Source of the DNA: RBG-16-57-11 sp964503145
Lineage (GTDB): Bacteria > Chloroflexota > Anaerolineae > Anaerolineales > UBA4823
Direction of reading: 5' to 3'
Length of the DNA stretch: 64,000 nucleotides
Assembly (NCBI GenBank): GCA_964503145.1
Contig: CAZCYV010000006.1
Coordinates: forward strand, 1-64,000
A program made the translations under genes and the position numbers. Positions 26,927-35,367 of the stretch are shown here, piece after piece (position 1 is the first letter of the stretch; each line of letters opens with the position of its first letter). Under the pieces are notes generated by a model. It saw only the letters and a list, made by a program, of their open reading frames with translations, ran no database searches and had not been told where the DNA came from.

Positions 26927-27432
26927 CGCCAGAATTCTGCCGCATCGCCCCGGACGTGCGCCTGGGGCGGGATGTCAAAATCTACGCCTTCGTCAACCTG
27001 TATGGCTGCGAGATCGGCGACGAGAGCAAGATCGGCACCTTTGTCGAGATCCAGCGCGGCGCCAGGATCGGTCGGCGCGTCAAGGTCTCCAGCCATACCT
27101 TCATCTGCGAGGGCGTGACCATCGAAGATGAGGTCTTCATCGGGCACAATGTATCGTTCATCAACGACCGCTACCCCCGCTCGACGAACGTCGATGGCAG
27201 CCTGCAGACGGACGCGGATTGGAAGCTGGAGACGACGCGCGTCAAGCGGCGGGCTTCGATCGGCACCGGCTCCACCATCCTGTGCGGCCTGACCATCGGC
27301 GAGAACGCCATCGTCGGCGCGGGCAGTGTGGTGACCCGCGACGTGCCGGACAACGCCGTGGTGGCCGGGAACCCGGCGCGCTTCCTGCGCTGGGTAGAGG
27401 GCAGTCAACCCAAAGCGCCAGACGCTGAATAA
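26917..27432 (+). CDS. Left-handed beta-helix N-acetyltransferase (WbpD-like)
   Basis: 171 residues made almost entirely of hexapeptide repeats (VRLGRDVKIYAF, CEIGDESKIGTF, ARIGRRVKVSSH, VTIEDEVFIGHN, LTIGENAIVGAGSVV) ending with NAVVAGNPARFLR, the acyl-CoA-binding C-terminal motif. A loop with NDRYPRSTN interrupts the helix as in WbpD/QdtC-type sugar N-acetyltransferases. ATG 26917 overlaps the WbpB-like gene by ten bases. Expected reaction: acetylation of the 3-amino group of a UDP-sugar using acetyl-CoA. Confidence 0.88.
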   Translation: MQLTPEFCRIAPDVRLGRDVKIYAFVNLYGCEIGDESKIGTFVEIQRGARIGRRVKVSSHTFICEGVTIEDEVFIGHNVSFINDRYPRSTNVDGSLQTDADWKLETTRVKRRASIGTGSTILCGLTIGENAIVGAGSVVTRDVPDNAVVAGNPARFLRWVEGSQPKAPDAE

Positions 27433-27489
27433 CCAGACCCTTCATTGCATGATGCACTACCATTCGTTCATCCAGACAAGGAGAATCCC

Positions 27490-28614
27490 ATGGACCCCAT
27501 CCCGTTAGTTGACCTGAAAGTGACCTTCGAGCCGCTCAAAGAGCAGATCTTCAAAGCCTGGGAGGAGGCGCTCAACGGCATGCGCCTGTTCCTGGGGCCG
27601 AACGTGCAGGCCTTCGAGCAGGAGTTCGCCGCGTACTGCGGGACGAAGCACGCCATCGGCGTGGCCGACGGCACCAACGCCGTACACCTGGCGCTGCGCG
27701 CCTGCGGCATCGGCCCGGGCGACGAGGTGATCACCGTCTCCTACACCTTCATCGCCACCACCGAGGCGATCATGCTCGCCGGGGCGACGCCGGTGTTCGT
27801 GGATATCGACCCGGTAACTTACAACATGGACGTAAGCCAGATCGAGAGCCGCATCACCCCGCGGACGCGCGCCATCCTGCCGGTGCACCTGTACGGCCAG
27901 TGCGCGGATATGGACCCGATCATGGAGATCGCCGCCCGCCACAACCTGTACGTCATCGAAGACGCCTGCCAGGCGCACGGCGCCGAATACAAGGGGCGCA
28001 AGGCCGGCAACCTGGGGCACATCGCCGCCTTCAGCTTCTACTTCACCAAGAACCTGGGCGCTTACGGCGAGGGCGGGATCGTCACCACCAACGACGACGC
28101 CCTGGCCAAGAAGGTGCGCATGCTGCGCGACCACGGCTCGGAGAAGCGCTACTACCACGAATTCCTGGGCTGGAACGCCCGCCTGGATGAGCTGCAGGCT
28201 GCGGTGTTGCGGATCAAGATGCCCCACCTGGACGAGTGGAACGAAGGCCGCCGCCAGGCCGCTCAACTCTACACCCGGCTGCTGGAGCCGCTGGGCTTCG
28301 TCCTGCCGGCGGAAGCGCCGTACAACCATCACGTGTACCACCTGTACGTCATCCGCTGCCCCTACCGCGACGCCCTGCGCCAGTACCTGACCGACAACAA
28401 CATCGGCACCGGCGTGCATTACCCCGTCCCCAACCACCTGCAGAACTCGTTCAAAGAGTTCGGCTACGGGCCGGGGACGCTGCCGGTGACGGAGAGCGTC
28501 TCACACGAAATCCTTTCGCTGCCGATGTACGCCGGGATCACTCCGGCGCAAGTGGAGCGGGTGGCCGGCCTGATCCACGCCTTCGCCAAGGAAATGGCGG
28601 CCGCTCCGCAATAG
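27490..28614 (+). CDS. DegT/DnrJ/EryC1-family PLP sugar aminotransferase (WbpE-like)
   Basis: 374 residues, ATG 27490 preceded by AAGGAGA. Family motifs: GTKHAIGVADGTNAVHLALR near 50-70, PGDEVITVSYTFIATTEAI, EDACQAHGAEYKGRKAG near 157 and SFYFTKNLGAYGEGG near 182, where the Lys forms the PLP Schiff base. RLDELQAAVLRIK near 230 is also diagnostic. It would aminate the 3-keto sugar made by the WbpB-like enzyme with glutamate as donor; the product goes to the WbpD-like acetyltransferase. Confidence 0.92.
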   Translation: MDPIPLVDLKVTFEPLKEQIFKAWEEALNGMRLFLGPNVQAFEQEFAAYCGTKHAIGVADGTNAVHLALRACGIGPGDEVITVSYTFIATTEAIMLAGATPVFVDIDPVTYNMDVSQIESRITPRTRAILPVHLYGQCADMDPIMEIAARHNLYVIEDACQAHGAEYKGRKAGNLGHIAAFSFYFTKNLGAYGEGGIVTTNDDALAKKVRMLRDHGSEKRYYHEFLGWNARLDELQAAVLRIKMPHLDEWNEGRRQAAQLYTRLLEPLGFVLPAEAPYNHHVYHLYVIRCPYRDALRQYLTDNNIGTGVHYPVPNHLQNSFKEFGYGPGTLPVTESVSHEILSLPMYAGITPAQVERVAGLIHAFAKEMAAAPQ

Positions 28615-28640
28615 CCTGGCGCTATTAAACCCAGGTTCGT

Positions 28641-28702
28641 TGAGCGCAGTCGAAGCGAGCCGCATCCTTCGGCGATGCTCAGGACGCTTTTGACTGCGCT
28701 CA
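28641..28702. repeat. REP-like inverted repeat
   Basis: TGAGCGCAGTCGAAG at 28641-28655 is followed 31 bases later by CTTTTGACTGCGCTCA, nearly its complement. Such TGAGCGCAGTC elements are common dispersed extragenic palindromes. The 198-bp gap around it holds no gene. Confidence 0.6.
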
Positions 28703-28812
28703 GGATGCCAGTTTTCAACCGAATGGACAGCAGCGCCGAGATGGTGTATGATTCAACCAGGCGGCGCTGACTGTCCGCGTGGGTAGAGAGCTGGATTGAT
28801 TAGGAAAAACGC

Positions 28813-30831
28813 ATGGAACTGCGCCATATTCTCAGCCTGATCGGCAAATGGGCCTGGTTGATCGTCCTGTCGGTGGTGATCGCCGCGGGGAGCAGCTATT
28901 TCGCCAGCCGCGCCGCCACCCCGATGTACATGACCAAGACCACGCTGATGGTCGGCCAGGTGACGCGCAACCCCGAAGCCAGCTCCACCGACCTGTTCAC
29001 CGGCCAGCAGCTCGCCTTCACCTACAGCCAGCTCGCCCGGCGCGAGCCGGTGCTCAAGGGCGCCATCGAGAGCCTGGGGCTGGATATGCCCTGGCAGGCG
29101 CTGGCCAACCAGGTGAGCACCAACATCGTCGCCCAGACGCAACTGCTGGAGATCAGCGTGATCGACAGCAACCCCTACCGCGCCAAGGCGCTGGCCGACG
29201 CCATCGCCCAGCAGCTCATCCTGCAAAGCCCGGCCGGCTCGCCGCTCTCGAACAGCGATGAGATCGCCTTCATCCAGGAGCAGATCAGTGAGCTGAAGGG
29301 CAAAATCGAAAACGGGCAGGAGGAGCTCAAACGCCTGCGCCAGGAGCTGGACACCTCCAACAGCGCCCTGCAGATTCAGGATTTGCAGAACCAGATCGAC
29401 CTGCTGGAGAACAAGATCAGCGGCTGGCAGAACACCTACTCGCAACTGCTGCTCTCGCTGCAGGGCGGAGACGTGAACGTGCTGAACGTGGTCGAAGAGG
29501 CCACCGTGCCCACCAACCCGATCAGCCCCAACACGCCGATGAACGTGCTGGTGGCGGCGGCGATCGGCGGCGCGCTGGCGCTGGGCGGCATCTTGCTGAT
29601 GGAATACCTGGACGATAGCATCAAGACCCCCGAGGACATCGAGCGCGCCACCGGCCTGCCCACCATCGGCACCATCGTCAAGATCGAAGGCAAGACCTAC
29701 GCCGATAAGCTGATCGCCAGGGGCGACCCGTTCAACCCGCTGCTGGAGGATTTCCGCGCCCTGCGCAACAACATCCAGTATTCGACCAGCAAGAAGCCCT
29801 TCCGCTCGCTGCTGGTGACCAGCACCGCCCCGGGCGAGGGCAAGAGCCTGTGCATGGCGAACCTGGCGGTGGTGATGGCCAGTATGGGGCAGAAGGTGAT
29901 CCTGGTGGACAGCGACTTCCGCCGCTCGTCGCTGAACGAGATCTTCGGCCTTTCTAACGAAGTCGGCCTGAGCACCGCCATCCAGGATACCTCTGGCGCC
30001 AGCGTCACCAAATACTTGCAAGAGGTGGGGGTCAAGGACCTGTGGGTGCTCACCAGCGGGCCGCTCCCCGAAAGCCCGCACCTGCTGCTCGAATCGGAGC
30101 GCATGCGCGAGATCATGCAGGAATTCAGGACCCTGGCCGACGTGGTGCTGTTCGACAGCCCGCCGATGCTGGTGGTCTCCGACGCGGTCACCCTGGGGAC
30201 GATGGTGGATGGGGTGTTGCTGGTGGTGGAGGCGCGCAACACCCGCGCCGAGGAAGTGCGCCATGTGGTGAACGAAATGCGGCGCATCCACATCCCGTTC
30301 ATCGGGGCGGTGCTGAACCGGGTGCCGCGCAAAGAAAAGAAAGCTTACTATTACAACTACTACAGTTACCGCTATCCTCAGGAGCAAGGCAAGCGGCCCT
30401 CCCGGCTGCGCCTGGATGGCTGGTTCAGCCGCCGACGCAAAGCCGCCGCTCCTCCTGCGCCGGCGGCCAGCCGGCCGGTGGCGGCTGAAGCCCCGCCCGC
30501 GCCCGGCGCGGCGACGCCCGGCGCGCAAGCGCCTGCGGTGGAAGCGCCTGCAGCGGCGCCGGCAGTGGAGGCGCCCGCTGCGGCGCCGGCAGTGGAGGCG
30601 CCCGCTGCGGCGGCTGCCGTCCCCGCCTCCGCAGCGCCGAAAGGGGATGGCGCCGGCCAGAAGCAAAGCCGCGCCGCAAGCCGGGCGCGCCCGCGCGAGG
30701 GGAATTCGAAGAAGACGGCCGCGGCGAAGGCGCAACCGACCTCCCTGGATACCTCCCCTTCCGCTTCGCCTGCCGAAGCCAAGGAGGAGCTGCTCCAGGA
30801 GGTCAAGAAGTCGCTGCAGAAGAAGCCCTAG
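28813..30831 (+). CDS. Wzz/Wzc-like chain-length regulator fused to tyrosine autokinase
   Basis: 672 residues. A Wnt-type Wzz domain with a transmembrane helix near 15-33 (WAWLIVLSVVIAAGSSYFAS), a coiled coil near 150-215 (LKGKIENGQEELKRLRQELD) and a second transmembrane segment near 240 (VLVAAAIGGALALGGILL) precede the BY-kinase domain: Walker A TAPGEGKS near 337, Walker A' ILVDSDFRRS near 360, Walker B VVLFDSPPMLVVSDAV near 450. A tyrosine cluster (KAYYYNYYSYRYPQ, near 512) is the autophosphorylation site. The last 140 residues are an Ala/Pro-rich tail with a tandem AVEAPAAAP repeat and a Lys-rich end, unusual for the family. It controls polymer length and export. Confidence 0.92.
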   Translation: MELRHILSLIGKWAWLIVLSVVIAAGSSYFASRAATPMYMTKTTLMVGQVTRNPEASSTDLFTGQQLAFTYSQLARREPVLKGAIESLGLDMPWQALANQVSTNIVAQTQLLEISVIDSNPYRAKALADAIAQQLILQSPAGSPLSNSDEIAFIQEQISELKGKIENGQEELKRLRQELDTSNSALQIQDLQNQIDLLENKISGWQNTYSQLLLSLQGGDVNVLNVVEEATVPTNPISPNTPMNVLVAAAIGGALALGGILLMEYLDDSIKTPEDIERATGLPTIGTIVKIEGKTYADKLIARGDPFNPLLEDFRALRNNIQYSTSKKPFRSLLVTSTAPGEGKSLCMANLAVVMASMGQKVILVDSDFRRSSLNEIFGLSNEVGLSTAIQDTSGASVTKYLQEVGVKDLWVLTSGPLPESPHLLLESERMREIMQEFRTLADVVLFDSPPMLVVSDAVTLGTMVDGVLLVVEARNTRAEEVRHVVNEMRRIHIPFIGAVLNRVPRKEKKAYYYNYYSYRYPQEQGKRPSRLRLDGWFSRRRKAAAPPAPAASRPVAAEAPPAPGAATPGAQAPAVEAPAAAPAVEAPAAAPAVEAPAAAAAVPASAAPKGDGAGQKQSRAASRARPREGNSKKTAAAKAQPTSLDTSPSASPAEAKEELLQEVKKSLQKKP

Positions 30832-30849
30832 CGGTCGTTGCCAGGGAGC

Positions 30850-31880
30850 GCCGCGACCCCTTTGTCATTGCGAGGGAGCGCCGCGACCCCACTGTCATTG
30901 CGAGGGAGCGTAGCGACCGAAGCAATCTCTCCCCAACCGCGTAGGGGGATCGCTTCGCTACGCTCGCGATGACATCCTTGCGGGGGAGCGCCGCGACCCC
31001 ACTGTCATTGCGAGGGAGCGCCGCGACCCCACTGTCATTGCGAGGGAGCGTAGCGACCGAAGCAATCTCTCCCCAACGGCGCAGGGGATCGCTTCGCTGC
31101 GCTCGCGATGACATCCTTGCGGGGGAGCGTAGCGACCCCTTTGTCATTGCGAGGGAGCGCAGCGACCGAAGCAATCTCCCCAACGGCGCAGGGGATCGCT
31201 TCGCTACGCTCGCGATGACATCCTTGCGAGGGAGCGCCGCGACCCCACTGTCATTGCGAGGGAGCGCAGCGACCCCTTGTCATTGCGAGGGAGCGCAGCA
31301 ACCGAAGCAATCTCTCCCCAACGGCGCAGGGGATCGCTTCGCTACGCTCGCGATGACATCCTTGCGANNNNNNNNNNNNNNNNNNNNNNNNNNNNNNNNN
31401 NNNNNNNNNNNNNNNNNNNNNNNNNNNNNNNNNNNNNNNNNNNNNNNNNNNNNNNNNNNNNNNNNNNTCTCCCCAACGGCGCAGGGGATCGCTTCGCTAC
31501 GCTCGCGATGACATCCTTGCGAGGGAGCGCCGCGACCCCACTGTCATTGCGAGGGAGCGTAGCGACCGAAGCAATCTCCCCCAACCGCGGAGGGGATCGC
31601 TTCGCTACGCTCGCGATGACATCCTTAGGGGTGGGATCGCTTCGCTGCGCTCGCGATGACATCCTTGCGAGGGAGCGTAGCGACCCCACTGTCATTGCGA
31701 GGGAGCGTAGCGACCCCACTGTCATTGCGAGGGAGCGTAGCGACCGAAGCAATCTCCCCCAACCGCGGAGGGGATCGCTTCGCTACGCTCGCGATGACAT
31801 CCTTAGGGGTGGGATCGCTTCGCTGCGCTCGCGATGACATCTTTAGGGGTGGGATCGCTTCGCTGCGCTGGCGATGACCT
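30850..31880. repeat. Dense array of palindromic TGTCATTGCGAG repeats containing an assembly gap
   Basis: The whole gap between the BY-kinase and the next gene is tiled by units starting TGTCATTGCGAGGGAGCG and, in the long form, continuing CGAAGCAATCTC, then GGGGATCGCTTCG and CTCGCGATGACA, so each long unit is an imperfect palindrome of about 90 bases; short 30-base half units are interspersed. Units differ mainly at G/C-T/A positions within AGCGYAGCGACC. No coding region was recognised; all reading frames here are repeat artefacts. Confidence 0.9.
31368..31467. other. Assembly gap of exactly 100 N
   Basis: One hundred consecutive N inside the repeat array; the round number indicates a placeholder, so the true length of the array is unknown. 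Confidence 0.99.
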
Positions 31881-31905
31881 CCAGACAAAGTGAGACACCA
31901 CGGCC

Positions 31906-32685
31906 ATGAAATTGTCCATCATCATCCCGTTCTACAACGAACGCGAGAACGTCGCCAAGATCCATAGCGAGCTGCTGCCTGTGGCGCAGGCGTTGCTGGC
32001 CGACGGCCAGACGGCCGCTGGCCAACCGGCGGAGCTGGAGCCCATCGAGCAGGTCGAGCTGGTGTGCGTGGACGACGGCTCGACCGACGGCTCGGCCGAG
32101 CGGCTGCGCGAGTGTTTCGAGGGCTTCGCCGACCCGCGCATCAGCCTGCACATCGAAAAGCACCCGCGCAACCTGGGATTGGGCGCGGCGCTGAAGACCG
32201 GCTTCGCCGCGGCCAGCGGCGATGTGCTGGTCACCACCGACAGCGACGGCACCTACCGCTTCAACACCCTGCCCCAACTGCTGGCGCTCCTGAAGCCCGG
32301 CGTGGACATCGTCACCGCCTCGCCCTATCATCCGCAGGGGGAGGTGGTGGGCGTGCCGCCGTCGCGGCTGCTGTTCAGCCGCGGCTCCTCGCTGCTCTAC
32401 CGCCTGCTGGTGGACTGGCGCGTGCACACCTACACCGCCCTGTACCGCGCCTATCGCCGTCCGGTGATCCAGACCTACCGCTTCGAAGCGGACGGCTTCC
32501 TGGCGGGGACGGAGCTGATGGTCAAGGCCATGCTGGGCGGCTGCCGGGTAGCGGAGTTCCCGGCGGCGCTGCACCGGCGCAGCTACGGGGTATCCAAAGC
32601 CAAGATTCTGCGCACCATCCAGGCGCACCTGAACTTCCTGGGTCGGGTGGCGCTGCATCGCCTGGGCGTCCGCCGGCTGATCTGA
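31906..32685 (+). CDS. DPM1-like family 2 glycosyltransferase (polyprenyl-phosphate sugar synthase-like)
   Basis: 259 residues. MKLSIIIPFYNERENV at the start, CVDDGSTDGSAERL near 55, NLGLGAALKTGFAAASGD near 87 and the DXD-type TTDSDGTYRF near 110 are the signature of dolichyl-phosphate-mannose synthase-like enzymes, and FEADGFLAGTELMVKAMLGG near 200 corresponds to their QRR-like region (here LHRRSYGVSKAKI). No C-terminal transmembrane helices. It may charge undecaprenyl phosphate with a sugar for the GT39-like enzyme at 14676. The next gene, a small membrane transporter, fits the flippase role. Confidence 0.85.
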   Translation: MKLSIIIPFYNERENVAKIHSELLPVAQALLADGQTAAGQPAELEPIEQVELVCVDDGSTDGSAERLRECFEGFADPRISLHIEKHPRNLGLGAALKTGFAAASGDVLVTTDSDGTYRFNTLPQLLALLKPGVDIVTASPYHPQGEVVGVPPSRLLFSRGSSLLYRLLVDWRVHTYTALYRAYRRPVIQTYRFEADGFLAGTELMVKAMLGGCRVAEFPAALHRRSYGVSKAKILRTIQAHLNFLGRVALHRLGVRRLI

Positions 32686-32729
32686 CCGGGCGCAGGGCGC
32701 ATCTCATTTGCGTTATGGAGGTTACGGAC

Positions 32730-33098
32730 ATGAAGACAGCAATCCTATACATTATGGTCAGCGTACTCGGCGGCGCGGCCGGGCAGGTGCTGCTCAAACA
32801 GGGCATGAACCAGCTCGGCCCGGTTACCATCGCCGCCAATCAGCTCCTGCGCCTGGCGTGGAGCCTGGCGACCAACCTGTACGTGGTGGTCGGGCTGGGG
32901 ATTTACATGCTGGGAGTGGTGTTCTGGCTGGCGGCGCTGTCGCGGGTGGATTTGAGCTTCGCCTATCCCTTCGCCAGCCTGAGCTATGTGTTGATGCTGC
33001 TGGTCTCGTGGGGCATTTTCAACGAAAAGATCTCCGTCTTGCGCCTGGTGGGCACGCTGGTGATCTGCGCCGGGGTGCTGATCATCGCCCGCAGCTAG
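32730..33098 (+). CDS. Small EamA/SMR-type four-helix membrane protein (ArnE/ArnF-like)
   Basis: 122 residues with four hydrophobic segments. ATG 32730 is chosen because GGAGG lies eight bases upstream; ATG 32715 would overlap that ribosome site. GGAAGQVLLKQGMNQLG near 10-26 and LSRVDLSFAYPFASLSYVLM near 75-95 are typical of the SMR/EamA superfamily; ArnE/ArnF proteins of this size flip undecaprenyl-phosphate aminoarabinose. Placed directly after a DPM1-like enzyme, a lipid-linked sugar flippase is the most economical reading, though drug export is not excluded. Confidence 0.82.
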   Translation: MKTAILYIMVSVLGGAAGQVLLKQGMNQLGPVTIAANQLLRLAWSLATNLYVVVGLGIYMLGVVFWLAALSRVDLSFAYPFASLSYVLMLLVSWGIFNEKISVLRLVGTLVICAGVLIIARS

Positions 33099-33162
33099 GC
33101 GCGGCGCCTCGCTGTGGCCTGTTCACCTTTTTATCTTCCTGCATATTATTAATGGTGAGAGC

Positions 33163-34230
33163 ATGAAGATCATCTCAGTGGTGGGCGCCCGCCCCGAATT
33201 CATCCAGGCCACGCCGGTGAGCCGGGCGCTGCGCCCGCGCCACCAGGAGATCCTGGTGCACACCGGCCAGCACTATGATTACCTGATGTCGCAGGCTTTC
33301 TTCGACGAACTGAACATCCCCCCGCCGGATTACAACCTGGAGGTCGGCTCCGGGTTGCAGGGCTATCAGACGGCGCGCATCCTGGAAGAGATGGAGAAGG
33401 TGCTGCTGCATGAGAAGCCCGACCTGGTGATCGTGCGCGGCGACACCAACTCCACCCTGGCCGGGGCGCTGGCGGCCAGCAAGCTGCACATCCCCCTGGC
33501 GCACATCGAGGCCGGCGAGCGCTCCTACAACCGCCAGATGCCGGAGGAGATCAACCGCATCGTCACCGATCGCATCGCCGATCTGCTGTTCTGCGCCAGC
33601 CAGGAGGCGGTCTCGCACCTGCTGGACGAGGGCATCGAGCAGAATGTGTATTGGGTGGGCGATGTGATGTTCGACGTGATGCAGCAGATGCTGCCCCTCG
33701 CCCGCTCGAAATCCACCGTCTTGCAGCGGCTGGGACTTGCGCCGCAGGGGTATTCGCTGATCACCATCCACCGCCCGGCCAACGCCGACGACGAGAGCCG
33801 CATGGGGCAGATCATCGCCGCGCTGAACCAGGTGCAGGAGCCGATCGTCTTCCCGGTGCACCCGCGCACGCGCAAATCGCTGGCCGAGATGGACGTGCGC
33901 TTCGCCCCGCACATCCGAGTGATCGACCCGGTGCCCTATTTCGACATGATCGTGCTGGAGGAGAACGCCCGGCTGATCGCCACCGATTCGGGCGGGGTGC
34001 AGCGCGAGGCTTACTTCCTGCGCAAGCCGTGCCTGACGGTGCGCAACGAGACCGAGTGGACGGCGACGGTGGAGAGCGGCTGGAACCTATTGGTGGGCGC
34101 CGACCCGGAAAAGATCTGCGCCGCCTGGTTCAGCTTCCAGCCGCCAGAAGCGCAGCCGCCCATCTTCGGCGATGGCCGCGCCGCCCAGCGCATCGTCCAG
34201 GTGCTGGAGGAAAAGTTCGCCGTCGGTTGA
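33163..34230 (+). CDS. UDP-N-acetylglucosamine 2-epimerase family (WecB/WbpI-like)
   Basis: 355 residues. Motifs along the non-hydrolysing 2-epimerase family: VVGARPEFIQATPVSRAL, VHTGQHYDYLMSQAFFDEL near 30-48, VIVRGDTNSTLAGALAA near 88, HIEAGERSYNRQMPEEINR near 112, TIHRPANADD near 203 and IATDSGGVQREAYFL near 277. WecB makes UDP-ManNAc; WbpI acts on the 2,3-diacetamido glucuronate made by WbpB/E/D. The presence of WbpBDE-like genes 5 kb upstream favours the WbpI-type role, but this cannot be settled from motifs. A terminator follows. Confidence 0.9.
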   Translation: MKIISVVGARPEFIQATPVSRALRPRHQEILVHTGQHYDYLMSQAFFDELNIPPPDYNLEVGSGLQGYQTARILEEMEKVLLHEKPDLVIVRGDTNSTLAGALAASKLHIPLAHIEAGERSYNRQMPEEINRIVTDRIADLLFCASQEAVSHLLDEGIEQNVYWVGDVMFDVMQQMLPLARSKSTVLQRLGLAPQGYSLITIHRPANADDESRMGQIIAALNQVQEPIVFPVHPRTRKSLAEMDVRFAPHIRVIDPVPYFDMIVLEENARLIATDSGGVQREAYFLRKPCLTVRNETEWTATVESGWNLLVGADPEKICAAWFSFQPPEAQPPIFGDGRAAQRIVQVLEEKFAVG

Positions 34231-34272
34231 CCCATCATCCCACAAACGCCCCGGCCGGCCTGCCACCGGCCG

Positions 34273-34309
34273 AAGCTCATCTGACAGCCTCTCGAGATGA
34301 GCTTTTTCT
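34273..34309 (+). terminator. Rho-independent terminator after the 2-epimerase gene
   Basis: AAGCTCATCT and its perfect complement AGATGAGCTT (10 bp) enclose a 12-nt loop and are followed by TTTTTCTT. It closes the polysaccharide block. The remaining 180 bases before the ParA gene show no confident promoter. Confidence 0.9.
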
Positions 34310-34488
34310 TGCCAGGATTTCTTGAACCTGCATCACAAAACGGCAACTTTTGCGTCATAGAGTGCAGATAGCAAGGCTGCTATCCGACTTCTCCTTCGAC
34401 GCAACCCCGGGCAACCGCGCGCATCCTCCCCCCGCCCGGCGCATCCGCAATCATAAGCCAACCGATCATCACCGCCGAAGGTGGGTAC

Positions 34489-35367
34489 ATGATGGACCAG
34501 ACTGCGTTCGCGCCCTTCAGCAATCAAAGCAGCCCGCGGCTTGACCCCCGCACCCTGAATGACCCGGCGCTCACCGGCAGTCAGTGGATCGCCGTCAGCA
34601 CGCAGAAAGGCGGAGTGGGCAAGACCACCACCTGCCTGTCGCTGGGCGCCAGCCTGGCCGAGTTGGGGATGCATGTGCTGCTGGTGGACCTCGACCCGCA
34701 GGCAAACCTGACCCAGGCGCTGGGGATCGATCCGGAGAGCCTGCGGCACACCGTGGGCGAGGCGCTGCTGCTGCAGGCCACCCTGCTGGAGGTCAGCCGC
34801 GAGACCTCGCTGTTCAACCTCGACCTGGCGCCGGCCAACCGTAACCTGATCATGGTCGAGAAGATGCTGCACAACACCCGCGAGGCCATCTACCGCCTGA
34901 AGAGTTGCCTGATCGGGCTGCGCAACGCTTATTACGACGTGGTGCTGATGGATTGCCCGTCGTCTTTTGGGCCGCTGACCCTGAACGCCCTGGCGGCGGC
35001 CTGGACGGTGATCGTGCCGCTGACCTGCGATTACTATTCCTTTCAGTCGCTGCACTCCTACCTGAAGCTGCTGGAAACGCTGGGCGGGCAGACCAACCCC
35101 GGCTTGCAGGTGCGCATGCTGGTGACGATGTTCGACGGGCGCACGCGCCTGAGCCGCCTGTTCCTGCAGCAACTGCGCCTGCGATATAATGAGCTGATGT
35201 TCGAGACGGTGATCCCGCTGGACGTCAAGCTGCGCGAAAGCCCGATGTTCAACAACCCGGTCAACATCTACGCCCCCGATTCGCGCGGGGCGCAGCAGTA
35301 CCGCGCCCTGGCGCGCGAGATCATGCCCTGCCTGGCGAGCGAAACGGAGCCTGCCGAGGGGCGCTGA
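34489..35367 (+). CDS. ParA/Soj-family ATPase
   Basis: 292 residues. After a 34-residue N-terminal extension comes the deviant Walker A motif KGGVGKTTT near 43, LLVDLDPQANLTQALG near 68 (switch I/A'), VVLMDCPSSFGPLTLNAL near 153 (Walker B) and the ParA-type sensor TMFDGRTRLS. ParA ATPases position chromosomes, plasmids or surface machinery on the nucleoid or membrane. No parB gene or parS-like palindrome was found in the window, so this is an orphan; the adjacent polysaccharide locus leaves a role in positioning export machinery open. ATG 34492 is an equally possible start. Confidence 0.9.
   Translation: MMDQTAFAPFSNQSSPRLDPRTLNDPALTGSQWIAVSTQKGGVGKTTTCLSLGASLAELGMHVLLVDLDPQANLTQALGIDPESLRHTVGEALLLQATLLEVSRETSLFNLDLAPANRNLIMVEKMLHNTREAIYRLKSCLIGLRNAYYDVVLMDCPSSFGPLTLNALAAAWTVIVPLTCDYYSFQSLHSYLKLLETLGGQTNPGLQVRMLVTMFDGRTRLSRLFLQQLRLRYNELMFETVIPLDVKLRESPMFNNPVNIYAPDSRGAQQYRALAREIMPCLASETEPAEGR

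Noticed and set aside
30969..31837. Several overlapping frames of 130-190 codons in the repeat array
   Set aside because: They translate the repeat unit over and over (GSAATPLSLR type) and run across the N gap; not genes.
30850..31880. Possible CRISPR array
   Set aside because: Units are palindromic and contiguous, half units vary in length, there are no unique spacers of constant size and no cas genes.
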